DNA from: Sphingobium herbicidovorans
Lineage (GTDB): Bacteria > Pseudomonadota > Alphaproteobacteria > Sphingomonadales > Sphingomonadaceae
Direction: 5' to 3'
Assembly (NCBI RefSeq): GCF_002080435.1
Contig: NZ_CP020538.1
Span: 1,364,001 to 1,428,000, forward strand
DNA: 64,000 nucleotides
Made by a program: the position numbers and the translations under genes. Under the pieces are notes generated by a model. That model saw nothing but the letters and a program-made list of their open reading frames with translations. It was not told where the DNA came from and made no database searches. Below, piece after piece: positions 37,424-48,002 of the stretch. Positions within the stretch are counted from its first letter, which is position 1. Every line of letters begins with the position of its first letter.

Positions 37424-37474
37424 TCCCCATCCCTAGACCGGACGCTCCGCCGAGGGAAGCTGCGCCGCGGAAGC

Positions 37475-37500
37475 GGAACTAAAACAGACCTTTGCGCGTA
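37475..37500 (+). promoter_or_regulatory. candidate ECF-sigma promoter before tamA (GGAAC-N17-CGTA)
   Basis: GGAAC and CGTA are 17 bases apart, one mismatch from GGAAC-N16/17-CGTT, and end 49 bases before the tamA start. Envelope-stress sigma factors control outer-membrane assembly genes in other bacteria. Found by eye only. Confidence 0.3.
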
Positions 37501-37549
37501 TTATCGTCCCGCGCGTGCACGGCGGGCTAAAAGGGGCGGCGAAGTCTAA

Positions 37550-39652
37550 ATGAAATCAGGGCAGGCGAAACGCGTCCGGCATGCCGTGGCCGTCCTGATG
37601 ATCGCTGCATCGCCCATGGCGCTCCATGCGCAAACCCCGCCAGTCATCGATGCGACGGAACAGGAAGCTCCCATCCTGCCCGATGAAGAATTTGAATCCC
37701 GTCTTCCCAACAACAGCCAAGCCGATCCTGCAGATCCCTCCCAGCCTCTGCCGTCGATCGAAAATTGGATCGACCAGCAGATGCCGCAGGCGAGTGAGTC
37801 TCCCGACCTGCCTCCCCTCACGGAACCACCAGCCGAAACCGAGCTTGCGCAACCCCTGCCGCCCCTCGACAGCGTGACCGTTCCAGCGCAGGCGGCGGCG
37901 GAAGATCCAGACGAAAAGACGCCGGATGTGCGCTATGCGGTTGAAATTGAGGGCTTTGGCAAAACCGGCCTTGAGGATGAGTTTCGCGACGCATCCGCGC
38001 TGCTGGATGGCGATGGGCGGGCCGAAACAGCCGCCATGGTTCAGGCCCGCGCGCATGAAGATGAAGCACTGGTCGTGCGGCTGCTCTATTCGCAAGGCTA
38101 TTATGATGCGACCGCGCTGGCCTCGCTCGACCAAACGGCGGATAGCGCGCTGAAGGCAGTCGTTTCGGTCACGCCTGGCAAGCGATACCGGATTGGGGAA
38201 ATCGTCATCAACGCGGCGACGACGGTGCCGTCCAATCTCATCCGCGACAGCCTTCCCCTGAAATCAGGCGATTACATCATCGCGGCAGATGTCGAGAGCG
38301 CAGAGGCCAATATCGGCGTCAAGCTGCCGGAAAACGGCTATGCCTTCGCCAGGGTCGGGGAGCGCGACATCTTGCTGGACCCCGCCACTGTGACGGGCGA
38401 CTATACCCTGCCCGTCAATGTGGGTCCGCGCGGGTCCTTCCGTGGCATCACGACTTCAGGCCGCAAGCAGGCGTTTGGCGCAGATCATGTGAAGGTCATC
38501 AGCCGCTTCAAGCCTGGTGAGCTGTATGACAGCCGCAAGGTGGACGACCTGCGCCGGGCCCTGGTGGCGACGGGGCTGTTTTCCAGCGTCGCCGTCGATC
38601 CGGTACGAACCAATGAGCCGGGGCCGAACGGGACCGAATATATCGACCTTCATGTCGAACAGGATGCAGGACCGCCGCGCACGCTGGCGGGCGAACTGGG
38701 TTACGGGACAGGGCAGGGCTTCCGCGCCGAGGCGACATGGACGCATCGCAACCTTTTCCCGCCAGAGGGCGCATTGATCGGAAGCGTCATCGCGGGCACG
38801 CAGGAGCAGGGCGTGTCGGGCACTTTTCGCCGTTCAAACGCAGGGAAGCGGGACCGGACCTTCCAGGCTGGCGCCCTGCTGAATCATCAAAAATATGACG
38901 CCTATGAAGCCTTCACTGCGGGCCTCAACATCAGCTGGGCACGGCAATCAACCCCGATCTTCCAGAAGCGCTGGACCTACAGCTACGGCGCTGAAATCCT
39001 GCTTTCCAACGAAAAGACCACGATTGATCCGACCACGGCGGAAAGCAAGCGCCTGACCTATTTCATCGGCTCGCTGCCTGTGCAGCTGGGCTATGATCGA
39101 TCAAATGACCTACTCAATCCCGCCAAGGGCTTCCGCGCCAATCTGCGGGTTTCGCCCGAAGCATCGTTGCAGGGTAACATATCCCCTTATGTGCGGGGGA
39201 CTTTCGACCTGAGCGGCTATTATCCGGTATCCGACGCACTGGTGATAGCGGCGCGGACTCGGCTGGGCACCATCAGCGGCGCGGCGCGCGATCAGATTGC
39301 CCCCTCCCGCCGGGTCTACGCCGGCGGTGGCGGGTCGGTGCGCGGCTTTGGCTATCAGGAACTGGGGCCGAAGGACGTTAATGACGATCCCATCGGCGGG
39401 CGGTCGGTAAATGAGTTCGCGGTCGAGGGCCGCTACCGTTTCGGCAATTATGGCGTAGTTGCCTTCGTCGATGCGGGCCAGGTCTATGAAAGCTCAGTAC
39501 CGCGATTTTCCGACATTCGTTACGGTGTCGGGGTGGGCGGACGCTTCTATACCGATTTCGGCCCGTTCCGCGCTGACATCGCAATGCCAATCAACCGCCA
39601 GCCGGGTGAATCCAAATTCACCCTCTATATCGGCATAGGGCAGGCATTCTGA
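37550..39652 (+). CDS. tamA: translocation and assembly module outer-membrane protein TamA
   Basis: The 700-residue protein is an Omp85-family barrel that works with TamB in outer-membrane protein or lipid delivery. A signal peptide (ending ALHAQ) leads into an unusual Pro/Glu-rich segment of about 90 residues, then POTRA domains (VRYAVEIEGFGKTGLEDEFRD marks the first; VSVTPGKRYRIGEIVI the second) and the barrel. The lid-loop signature VYAGGGGSVRGFGYQ is clear. The terminal strand ends FTLYIGIGQAF with Phe last. TGATG overlap couples it to tamB. Confidence 0.92.
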   Translation: MKSGQAKRVRHAVAVLMIAASPMALHAQTPPVIDATEQEAPILPDEEFESRLPNNSQADPADPSQPLPSIENWIDQQMPQASESPDLPPLTEPPAETELAQPLPPLDSVTVPAQAAAEDPDEKTPDVRYAVEIEGFGKTGLEDEFRDASALLDGDGRAETAAMVQARAHEDEALVVRLLYSQGYYDATALASLDQTADSALKAVVSVTPGKRYRIGEIVINAATTVPSNLIRDSLPLKSGDYIIAADVESAEANIGVKLPENGYAFARVGERDILLDPATVTGDYTLPVNVGPRGSFRGITTSGRKQAFGADHVKVISRFKPGELYDSRKVDDLRRALVATGLFSSVAVDPVRTNEPGPNGTEYIDLHVEQDAGPPRTLAGELGYGTGQGFRAEATWTHRNLFPPEGALIGSVIAGTQEQGVSGTFRRSNAGKRDRTFQAGALLNHQKYDAYEAFTAGLNISWARQSTPIFQKRWTYSYGAEILLSNEKTTIDPTTAESKRLTYFIGSLPVQLGYDRSNDLLNPAKGFRANLRVSPEASLQGNISPYVRGTFDLSGYYPVSDALVIAARTRLGTISGAARDQIAPSRRVYAGGGGSVRGFGYQELGPKDVNDDPIGGRSVNEFAVEGRYRFGNYGVVAFVDAGQVYESSVPRFSDIRYGVGVGGRFYTDFGPFRADIAMPINRQPGESKFTLYIGIGQAF

Positions 39653-42600
39653 TGGCAGAAGACACGCCTCCCCCCTCACCCACCGCCGAGCCGATCGTGA
39701 CCCGGCAGGGTCGGCCGCTATGGCAGAAAATCTTGCTGGGCGCGGCCGGGCTTATCGTTGCGCTGGCTGTCCTGACGGCCGGTTTGCTGCTGTTCCTCAA
39801 TACGCAGCCGGGCAAAAAATTCCTGATCCGGCAGATTGCGGCGCTGAAGCTGGAATCGGGCATGACGATCGAGGTGGGTCGGATCGAAGGCTCTGTCTAT
39901 AGCGACATGGTCATTCACGACTTGGTGCTGCGCGATCCGAAAGGGCCTTTTGCCGTCAGCCCGCGCGTCCACGTCATATGGAGCCCGTTTCGCTACATCA
40001 ACAATCATATCAGTGTGCGGCTGTTGGAAAGCCCACTGGTCGTGCTGGCCCGAAGTCCGCAATTCAACGTAACGCAAAGTGACCCGAACGCGCCGATTCT
40101 CCCCGATCTGGACATCGATGTCGACCAGCTGAAGATCGCCAAATTCGTCCTTGCCAGACCAGTCATCGGCCAGAAGCGCGAGATTGCTATCAATGGCGTC
40201 ACGCATATCGCCGATGGTCGTGCGCAGCTGAGCGCAGATGCGATCGTCGATAGCGGTGACCGGCTGCAAGCCTCGCTGGACGCGGTGCCGGCCCAGAATC
40301 GCCTTGCCATGAAGGGCACGCTCACCGCACCCAAGGGCGGCGTGATCGCGAAGATGGGCGGCTTGACCGAAGGGATGACGGCGACCCTGGATGGTCGAGG
40401 AACCTGGCAGGCGTGGAATGGCAAGATCGTAGCAACGTCGCCAAAGGGGCAGCTCGCCGATATCGCGCTGGCCGCGCGCGACGGCAATTTCACCGTGAAG
40501 GGGCCGGTGCGGCCGGGGCTTGTGTTTGACGGAGCCGTCGATCGACTCACCGCCCCTGCGCTCAATATCGACATTTTCGCGGGGCTTAACGAGCGGCGCG
40601 TCAGCCTGAAAGGCTCTCTGCGCTCGACGGCGCTGGCGGCGACCGCACAGGGGTTGATCGATCTGGGACAGAGCCGCTTCAGTGGTCTCAAAATTGATGC
40701 GGCGCTGAAAACACCCGGGGCGATCATGGAAAAGGTTCGCGGAAGGGATGTCCGGGCGTCGGTAATTTTGGACGGTCCGATGGCGACCCCCTTCATCGAC
40801 TATGACCTGAGCGCCGCGCTGATCGCCTTTGACCAGACCGGCATAGAGGGATTGAAAGCCAGTGGACGCGCGGTCATCGATGCTGACCGCATTCGCATTC
40901 CAGTCAACGCCACCGCAAGGCGCGTCACCGGGCTCAATGCGGCGGCGGGCGGGCTGCTCCAAAATCTGCGGGTCAAGGGCGACTTCGCCTACTCAGCAGG
41001 TAAGCTCATCAGCGATAATTTAAAAATCGATAGCGATCGCGTGGACGCCACCGCAATCGTCCTGGCCGACCTCGACAACGCTATTTATCGCGGCGCGCTT
41101 AAGGGACGCGTCAATGATTACAAGATCGACGGGGTCGGCGTCGTCAACCTGAACACCGATGTTGAGCTGGTGCCCGGGCCGAAGGGGGGCTGGGGCCTGT
41201 CCGGCAAGTTCGGGGTTCGCACTGCGCGATGGGACAATGCGTCGGTGCGCGACTTTCTGGGCGGAAACGCCATCATGTCGGGACGCATCGGAATGACGCC
41301 CGAGGGCAAGTTCACCCTTGCGGGATTGAAGGGCGCGGCACCCAATTTCCGCGTGCTTTCGGGGTCAGGCAGCTATGATACGAATGGAGAGATCCGCTTC
41401 GACGCCGCCGCGACTTCCCGACAATATGGGCCGCTGGCGCTTACCGTGCGCGGAACGATGGAGCGTCCCCAGGCAATGTTGCGCGCGCCAAGTCCCAACG
41501 TAGGTGTGCAGCTTTCCAATGTCGTCGCCAAGCTGAATGGCGAGGCGGCGGGCTACCGGTTGGAGGCGACCGGCGGTTCTGCCTATGGCCCCTTCTTCGC
41601 CAACGTGCTGATCCGAACGGCCAAGGGGCCTCTGACCATCGACGTCACACGCGCGCGCTTCGCCGGGGTCGATATGAACGGCCGTTTGCGGCAAACTGCG
41701 GCGGGGCCTTTCACCGGACAGCTTGCGATGAACGGGTCAGGCATAAGCGGCGCCGCCCGCCTGTCAGCGGTCGGCAAGGCGCAGGGCGTCGCGATCAACG
41801 CAACGGCAAGCAACGCCCGGCTGCCCGGCGAGGCCGATGTGGTCATTGGACGCGCGATCGTGACGGCGAACATGGTCCTTGCCGATCAACCGCGGATCAA
41901 TGCCGATGTGCAGATGGCGAACGCCGCCTATGGCGACTATGTCGTACGCAAGGCGCGCGGTCGGATCGACTATCAGGGTGGCCGCGGTCGTGCGCAACTG
42001 GTGGCCGATGGGTCGAGTGGCGTCCCCTTCTCGATCGCCGTAAATGCGGCGCTTCGGCCGAACCTCTACGCTGTCGCACTTGAGGGGAAGGCGAGTAACA
42101 TTCCCTTCCGCTTCGCCCAGCCCGCCATCATCCGCATCGAGCCGCAGGGTTATCGACTGGAGCCAGCAACGCTGGTCCTGCCGCAGGGCAAGGTCGATCT
42201 TGCCGGTCGCTTCGGCAATCAGACGGCGTTGCAGGCGCGGTTCAAGGATCTCGATCTCGCCATAATCAACGTGGCCAGTCCGGGCCTTGGAATCAGTGGC
42301 AAAGCGACGGGCGCACTGGACTACGCCCAGAATGGCAATAGCTTCCCGACCGCGACGACCCGCGTCGCGATCAGCGATTTTCGCCGTTCCAGCCTGACCG
42401 CAGTGTCGGACCCAGTGTCCATGGCGGTGGAAGGCAAACTGTCGAGCGCGGGCGGCGACCTGCGCGGCGTCATCCGTCGCGGCAATAGGTCACTCGGACG
42501 GTTCATCGCGACACTCGCACCGCCGGGACCAGGGGCTAGCTGGTCGCAGCAGCTTCAGTCGGCTCCGCTGGGTGGCGGCATCCGCTATGCAGGCCCTGCC

Positions 42601-43866
42601 GACGTTCTGTTTTCCTTCGCCGGTCTTGCCGACCAGCAGTTGAGCGGTCCGATAGCAATAGCGGCGGATTTCAGCGGACGTCTTGCCGCGCCGCGCCTCA
42701 ACGGCATCGTTCGCGCCAATGCGCTGACATATGAAAATGAAACCTTTGGCACGCGCCTGACACAGATGCGGCTGGATGGCCGTTTCACCAATGACCGGCT
42801 GGAGATACGCGACTTTTCCGGCCGGGCGGGTGACGGCACGGTGCAGGCAAGCGGCTCTGTGGGACTTGCGGCGGAAAGCGGTTACCCCATGAACATCGCG
42901 GCTAAGCTGGACCGCGCGCGCATCGCCCGCAGCGAAGCGATCACCAGCGTCGTCAGCGGCACTATCAACGTGACCAACAGCGCGGCCAATGGCGGTCTGA
43001 TCAAAGGCGATCTGTGGCTTCCCGAAACCCGATACCGGATCGCGTGGCAGGGCGGGGCCGAGATCCGCCAGTTGCAGGGCGTCAGGCGCAAGGGTGAAGG
43101 GACAGACCTGCTCGACCAGCGGGTCGCTTCGCGGCAGTCGGCTGCGTCACCTGCCGACTGGAAGCTCGACATCCGCGTGCGCGCCGACAATGAAATCTAC
43201 CTGACGGGCATGGGCCTCGATTCCGAATGGAAGACCAACATGCGCATCACAGGCACCACGCAAGCGCCGCGTGTCGTAGGGAAAATAGAGGTGATCCGGG
43301 GCCGGTACAGCTTCTCGGGCCATCAGTTCGATCTGGAACAGGGCGTCATCACATTCAACGGGCCGATGATGAACCCCGTGCTGGCGGTTCGAGCGGAAAC
43401 CCGCATCAATACAGTGACGGCTGGCATCGCCGTGGGCGGCACTGCGCAGCGACCGGACATCAGCTTCGTCTCGAACCCCAGCCTGCCGCAGGACGAAATC
43501 CTGGCGCGGATATTGTTCGGCGACAATGTCGCGAACCTGTCGGCGACGCAGGCCATTCAGTTGGCGGCGGCGCTCAACGGCCTGCGGGGCGGCGGTGGCG
43601 GGCTCAATCCGATGGGCAAGTTGCAGAATGCTTCAGGTGTCGATCGGATCGGCATTGTTAGTGGCGACGATGCGACGGGGCGCGGCACATCGCTGGCGGT
43701 CGGGCAGCGTATTTCCAACAATATCTATGTTGAGGTGATAACCGATCCCAAGGGCTTTACCGCTACGCAGCTGGAAATCTCGCTGTCCAGGACGCTGAGC
43801 CTGCTGTCGAAGACGGGGACCAATGCCGGGTCGTCGGCGAACCTGCGCTATTCAAAGGATTATTAA
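39652..43866 (+). CDS. tamB: translocation and assembly module inner-membrane protein TamB
   Basis: The 1404-residue protein has one N-terminal membrane helix (KILLGAAGLIVALAVLTAGLL) and a long beta-repeat body that, in TamB and the wider AsmA-like family, forms a hydrophobic groove spanning the periplasm. The C-terminal DUF490 region is recognisable from EIYLTGMGLDSEWKTNMRI, ITFNGPMMNPVL, QDEILARILFG and the ending SANLRYSKDY. It forms a coupled operon with tamA. Its stop codon overlaps the stop of the convergent GFA gene by four bases. Confidence 0.94.
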   Translation: MAEDTPPPSPTAEPIVTRQGRPLWQKILLGAAGLIVALAVLTAGLLLFLNTQPGKKFLIRQIAALKLESGMTIEVGRIEGSVYSDMVIHDLVLRDPKGPFAVSPRVHVIWSPFRYINNHISVRLLESPLVVLARSPQFNVTQSDPNAPILPDLDIDVDQLKIAKFVLARPVIGQKREIAINGVTHIADGRAQLSADAIVDSGDRLQASLDAVPAQNRLAMKGTLTAPKGGVIAKMGGLTEGMTATLDGRGTWQAWNGKIVATSPKGQLADIALAARDGNFTVKGPVRPGLVFDGAVDRLTAPALNIDIFAGLNERRVSLKGSLRSTALAATAQGLIDLGQSRFSGLKIDAALKTPGAIMEKVRGRDVRASVILDGPMATPFIDYDLSAALIAFDQTGIEGLKASGRAVIDADRIRIPVNATARRVTGLNAAAGGLLQNLRVKGDFAYSAGKLISDNLKIDSDRVDATAIVLADLDNAIYRGALKGRVNDYKIDGVGVVNLNTDVELVPGPKGGWGLSGKFGVRTARWDNASVRDFLGGNAIMSGRIGMTPEGKFTLAGLKGAAPNFRVLSGSGSYDTNGEIRFDAAATSRQYGPLALTVRGTMERPQAMLRAPSPNVGVQLSNVVAKLNGEAAGYRLEATGGSAYGPFFANVLIRTAKGPLTIDVTRARFAGVDMNGRLRQTAAGPFTGQLAMNGSGISGAARLSAVGKAQGVAINATASNARLPGEADVVIGRAIVTANMVLADQPRINADVQMANAAYGDYVVRKARGRIDYQGGRGRAQLVADGSSGVPFSIAVNAALRPNLYAVALEGKASNIPFRFAQPAIIRIEPQGYRLEPATLVLPQGKVDLAGRFGNQTALQARFKDLDLAIINVASPGLGISGKATGALDYAQNGNSFPTATTRVAISDFRRSSLTAVSDPVSMAVEGKLSSAGGDLRGVIRRGNRSLGRFIATLAPPGPGASWSQQLQSAPLGGGIRYAGPADVLFSFAGLADQQLSGPIAIAADFSGRLAAPRLNGIVRANALTYENETFGTRLTQMRLDGRFTNDRLEIRDFSGRAGDGTVQASGSVGLAAESGYPMNIAAKLDRARIARSEAITSVVSGTINVTNSAANGGLIKGDLWLPETRYRIAWQGGAEIRQLQGVRRKGEGTDLLDQRVASRQSAASPADWKLDIRVRADNEIYLTGMGLDSEWKTNMRITGTTQAPRVVGKIEVIRGRYSFSGHQFDLEQGVITFNGPMMNPVLAVRAETRINTVTAGIAVGGTAQRPDISFVSNPSLPQDEILARILFGDNVANLSATQAIQLAAALNGLRGGGGGLNPMGKLQNASGVDRIGIVSGDDATGRGTSLAVGQRISNNIYVEVITDPKGFTATQLEISLSRTLSLLSKTGTNAGSSANLRYSKDY

Positions 43867-44321
43867 GCGCGTTCCGACCGGTAGCGGGCGATCAGATCCT
43901 GATAATCCTCCATCGCGGGGAAGCGTTCGAAACTGACGCTCGCTCCGGTGGTCGCCCAGGGCAGCTTTTCGGCGGTTTGCGTTTCCATCCAGGGCGCAAA
44001 CCAGCTCGCATCGTCCAGCAACGTGGCGCGGACATTGACGAAGCCAAGGTCCGCTGCGGGCCGGGTGAAGACCCAGCTCTTGCACCAGTCGCAATGATGA
44101 TGCTGGACGTCGTCGCCATGCAGGCCGCCGATCACGGGGTCGCCAGCGATCAGTTCAAATCCGCTGGCAGGCATGATCAGCGTGGTGGAAAACGCGCTGC
44201 CGGTCATCGTCTGACAGCCATGGCAATGGCAGGCCGTTTCGCTCCACGGCGCTTCCGTAAGACGGAAGCGGACCTTGCCACAGCGACAACCGCCTTCGAC
44301 GGGAAATTGCGGAAGGGGCAT
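43863..44321 (-). CDS. GFA-family (glutathione-dependent formaldehyde-activating-like) zinc protein
   Basis: The 152-residue protein has the metal-binding pattern of the GFA fold: GGCRCGKVRF, CHCHGCQ and HHHCDWCKSW. Despite the family name most members have not been shown to use formaldehyde. The ATG of MPLPQFPVEGG is chosen because AAGGAGA lies upstream and the frame before it is not protein-like. It sits between tamB (convergent) and the dnaE2 end (same strand). Confidence 0.82.
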   Translation of the reverse strand: MPLPQFPVEGGCRCGKVRFRLTEAPWSETACHCHGCQTMTGSAFSTTLIMPASGFELIAGDPVIGGLHGDDVQHHHCDWCKSWVFTRPAADLGFVNVRATLLDDASWFAPWMETQTAEKLPWATTGASVSFERFPAMEDYQDLIARYRSERA

Positions 44322-44391
44322 CAGGACAGGTCTCCTTGCGATAGGATGGGAAATCCTCTCTCCCGCCTGCTTAAGCACAGGAAACAGGGCT

Positions 44392-47300
44392 TCAATGAAA
44401 ATCCCGTGACTTTGGCAATATACGAACATTGCGCGGGTGGCTGGATGTCCGGGGATGCTGAGGATGGACGAATTCATCCGCGCGCGACAGGGCGATATGC
44501 GGCCGGTGCACATCCGACAGGCGCGACAATTCAGAGGTGCGGTCATGCACGCGGCTCGCCATCAGGTGGACGACCCCCTCCTTGCTGCGCTGCACCTCCC
44601 CTTCCACCAGCATCAGCCGGGACGCCATGACAGGACGGCGCTGCATTTCAAAAAGCCGCGCCCAGAGCAGAATATTGGCGATCCCCGTCTCATCTTCGAT
44701 GGTGATGAAGACGGCATTGCCCTTGCCCGGCCTCTGCCGCACCAGCACCACCCCGGCGGTCCGCACCAGCGCACCATTTTTCGCGGCGCCGGTTTGTGCG
44801 CAACTCAATACCCCCTCCGCTTCAAAGACCGAGCGCAGAAACTGCATCGGATGACCTTTGAGCGATAGCCGCGTCATCTGGTAATCGGCCGCGACCTGTT
44901 CGGCGATCGGCATGGCGGGCAGCATCGCATCGGGTTCCTGCCCCAGCTCGCCTGCCTGCATATCGCGCGCACGAGCGGCGGCAAAAAGCGGCAGTTCGTT
45001 GGAAGGGGTGCGCCGCGCTTCCCACAAGGCCGTGCGCCGATCCTGCCCCAATGAGCGGCAGGCATCGGCATCAGCGAGCAGGCGCAGCGCGCGAGCGGGC
45101 AGCCCCGCCCGCCGCGCCAGATCTTCCAGACTGGTAAACAGGCCCTGCTCCCGCGCCTCCACCAACCGCATGGCCCAGTCTTCACGAAAACCGTCGATCT
45201 GCCGAAAGCCCAACCGCAGCGCGAGCGCTCGCCCCACCCCTCCCCCTTGCGCCGGTCTCGCGAACGCAACAGGGGTTCAAGGCCATTGTCCCAGCCGCTC
45301 ATGTTCACATCGACATCATGTACGGCAACGCCATGCTCGCGCGCATCGCGCACGATCTGCGCCGGAGCGTAAAAACCCATCGGCTGCGAATTCAGCAACG
45401 CGCAGGCAAAGACAGCGGGCTGATGGCATTTGATCCAGGCGGAGACATAGACCAGCCGGGCAAAGGACAGGGCGTGGCTTTCGGGGAAGCCATAGCTGCC
45501 AAACCCCTCGATCTGTTTGTAGCAGCGTTCGGCAAAGTCAGTTTTGTAGCCGCGCCCCACCATGCCACAGATCATCTTGTCCCGGAACTTGTCCATGCCG
45601 CCCATCTGGCGGAAGGTCGCCATCGACCGGCGCAACTGGTTAGCCTCGGAAGGCGTGAACCCAGCAGCAACGATGGCGAGCTTCATCGCCTGTTCCTGGA
45701 ACAGTGGGACGCCGTAGGTATGACCGAGCAAGGCTTTCAATTCATCCGAACGGCCATGCTCTGGGCTTGGAGCAGGAAATTCTACCTTTTCCTCCCCACA
45801 GCGCCGCCGCAAATAAGGATGCACCATGTCGCCTTCGATCGGACCGGGCCGCACGATCGCCACCTGCACCGTCAAGTCGTAAAGCGAGCGTGGCCGCAAC
45901 CGTGGCAACATGTTGATCTGCGCCCGGCTTTCCACCTGGAACACACCGATACTATCGCCCTTGCAAAGCATGTCATACACTTCGGGATCATCCGATTGCA
46001 GATCTATGTCCAGGTCGTGATTGCCAAGATCATGGGTCCGCATCAGGTCATAGGCCTTGCGGATGCAGCTCAACATGCCGAGCGCCAGGATATCAACCTT
46101 CATCAGGCCAAGGGCGTCAATGTCATCCTTGTCCCATTCTATGAAGCTGCGGTCCGCCATCGCCCCATGATGCAGCGGGACCGTTTCATCGAGCCGGTTC
46201 TGGGTCAGCACAAAGCCGCCGACATGCTGCGACAGGTGGCGGGGGAAAGGGGCGTCCAGCAACTGATCCACAATGCCCCGCAACCGCACCATTTGCGGAT
46301 TGTCGAGGGCAAAGCCCGCTTCCACTATGCGTGCATCGCCCATGTCACCTGAATAGCTGCCCCAGACCGTGCTTGAGAGACGCGTCGCGATATCCTCGCT
46401 AAGGCCCAGCACCTTGGCGACTTCCCGCACGGCACTGCGGGACCGGTAGTGAATGACGGTTGCCGCTATCCCGGCGCGATGGCGGCCATAGCGTTCGTAG
46501 ATATATTGCATGACCTCCTCACGTCGCTCATGTTCGAAATCCACGTCGATGTCGGGGGGCTCGTCCCGTTCCTCGGACACAAAGCGGGAGAAGAGCAGGT
46601 CATGCTTCAACGGATCGACGGAGGTGACGCCCAGCAGAAAGCAGATCATGGAATTGGCGGCCGAGCCTCGCCCCTGGCATAATATGCCCTTCATCCGGGC
46701 AAAGGCGACGATATCGTGGACCGTCAGGAAATAGCTTGCATAGTTGCGCTCCCGGATCAGTCCGAACTCCTCGTCCAACAGCCTTCGAACCGCTTGCGGG
46801 ATGCGCGGGCCATAGCGCGCATGCGCCGCTGAGACGGTCAGTTCTTCCAGCCATTGCTGTGCCGTCCAACCTTCGGGCACCGGCTCGTGGGGATATTCAT
46901 AGGCCAGTTGATCCAGCGTGAAATGCACCTTGTCCAGAAAGCCAACCGTCTCCGCCACGGCTTCCGGGCAGGCGTGAAAGAGGCGCGCAATTTCCGCAGG
47001 AGAATGGATGTGCCTTTCGGCATTGGCTTCAAGCAGACGTCCTGCCTTGGCGATGCCGGCGCCTGCCCGGATGCAGCTCAGCACATCCTGCAAAGGCCGC
47101 TGCGCCGGACTGGCGTAAAGCGCGTCCATGGTCGCGATCAGGGGTACGCCACTGCGCTCACCCAAAGCCTGGAAACGCGCCAGACGCCGCGCATCCCGCC
47201 CATCCCGGCGCAGTGCGGCGCCCAACCATATGCGGCCCGGCGCCAATCGGCCCAGCCGGATCAGCAGAGACTCCAGGTCGGCCGGACGCGGCGGGGGCAC

Positions 47301-48002
47301 CAGGCTCAGATGCCCTTGGCGGATCGCCTCCCTGGACGGCCGATCGTCATGTTCGAAAGCCACGGGGCGGCGGTGCGCCGTCTGTTCAGTAGCGGTGGAA
47401 TAAGGCAGCACGATCAACAGCAGATCGTCAAGATAGGCGGTCAGTTCCTCATAGCTGAGGATGCAGTCTCCCTTCACCGATTTCAGATTGCCTTTGGTCA
47501 ATAATTTGGTGAGTTCGCCCCACCCCGTTCGTGTCGATGGATAAGCGACGATGTCGGGCGTGCCATCGGCAAAGACCAGCCGCGCCCCGACGATCAGCTT
47601 CACATCGGTCTCGCATGCCCGCTCCTCATCTCCGGTCAACTGCGTCGTCTGCCCTGCTGCCTTTTTAGCTTCGAGCAGACGGGCTCTGGCCATTTCCGGC
47701 ACACGTTTGCGCGCGACATGCGCGCGCACCACGCCTGCCACCGTGTTCCGATCAGCGATGCCCAATCCCGCAAGTCCAAGATGGATGGCCTGATCGACCA
47801 TGTCGGAAGGATGCGATGCGCCGCGCAAGAAGGAGAAATGTGTTGCCGCGACCAATTCAGCAAAGGCCGGGCCTTCCCCGGCAGATCGCGGAAGTTCAGG
47901 CCGTTGCAGCTTCCCCTTCTTTCGCGCGGCCTCGATCGCATTCAATGCCCGCCGATCAATCGACTTCGGCTTGGCGGGATCAGGGCTTTTGCCCCGCTTC
48001 AT
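44392..48002 (-). pseudogene. dnaE2: error-prone DNA polymerase DnaE2 (ImuC), interrupted by a single-base frameshift
   Basis: DnaE2 is the catalytic polymerase of the ImuA-ImuB-DnaE2 mutasome for translesion synthesis. The PHP region (HFSFLRGASHP, GIADRNTVAG), the polymerase catalytic Asp motif PPDIDVDFEHERR and the fingers (RGSAANSMICF) are present. After GWDNGLEPLLRS the frame turns into Trp/Arg-rich nonsense, while the adjacent frame gives ALRLGFRQIDGFREDWAMRL and runs to the family-typical end KSRDFH. The break lies between about 45228 and 45280, in several G/C runs; one added base joins both parts into about 1203 residues. The true start overlaps the imuB stop (ATGA). Confidence 0.93.
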
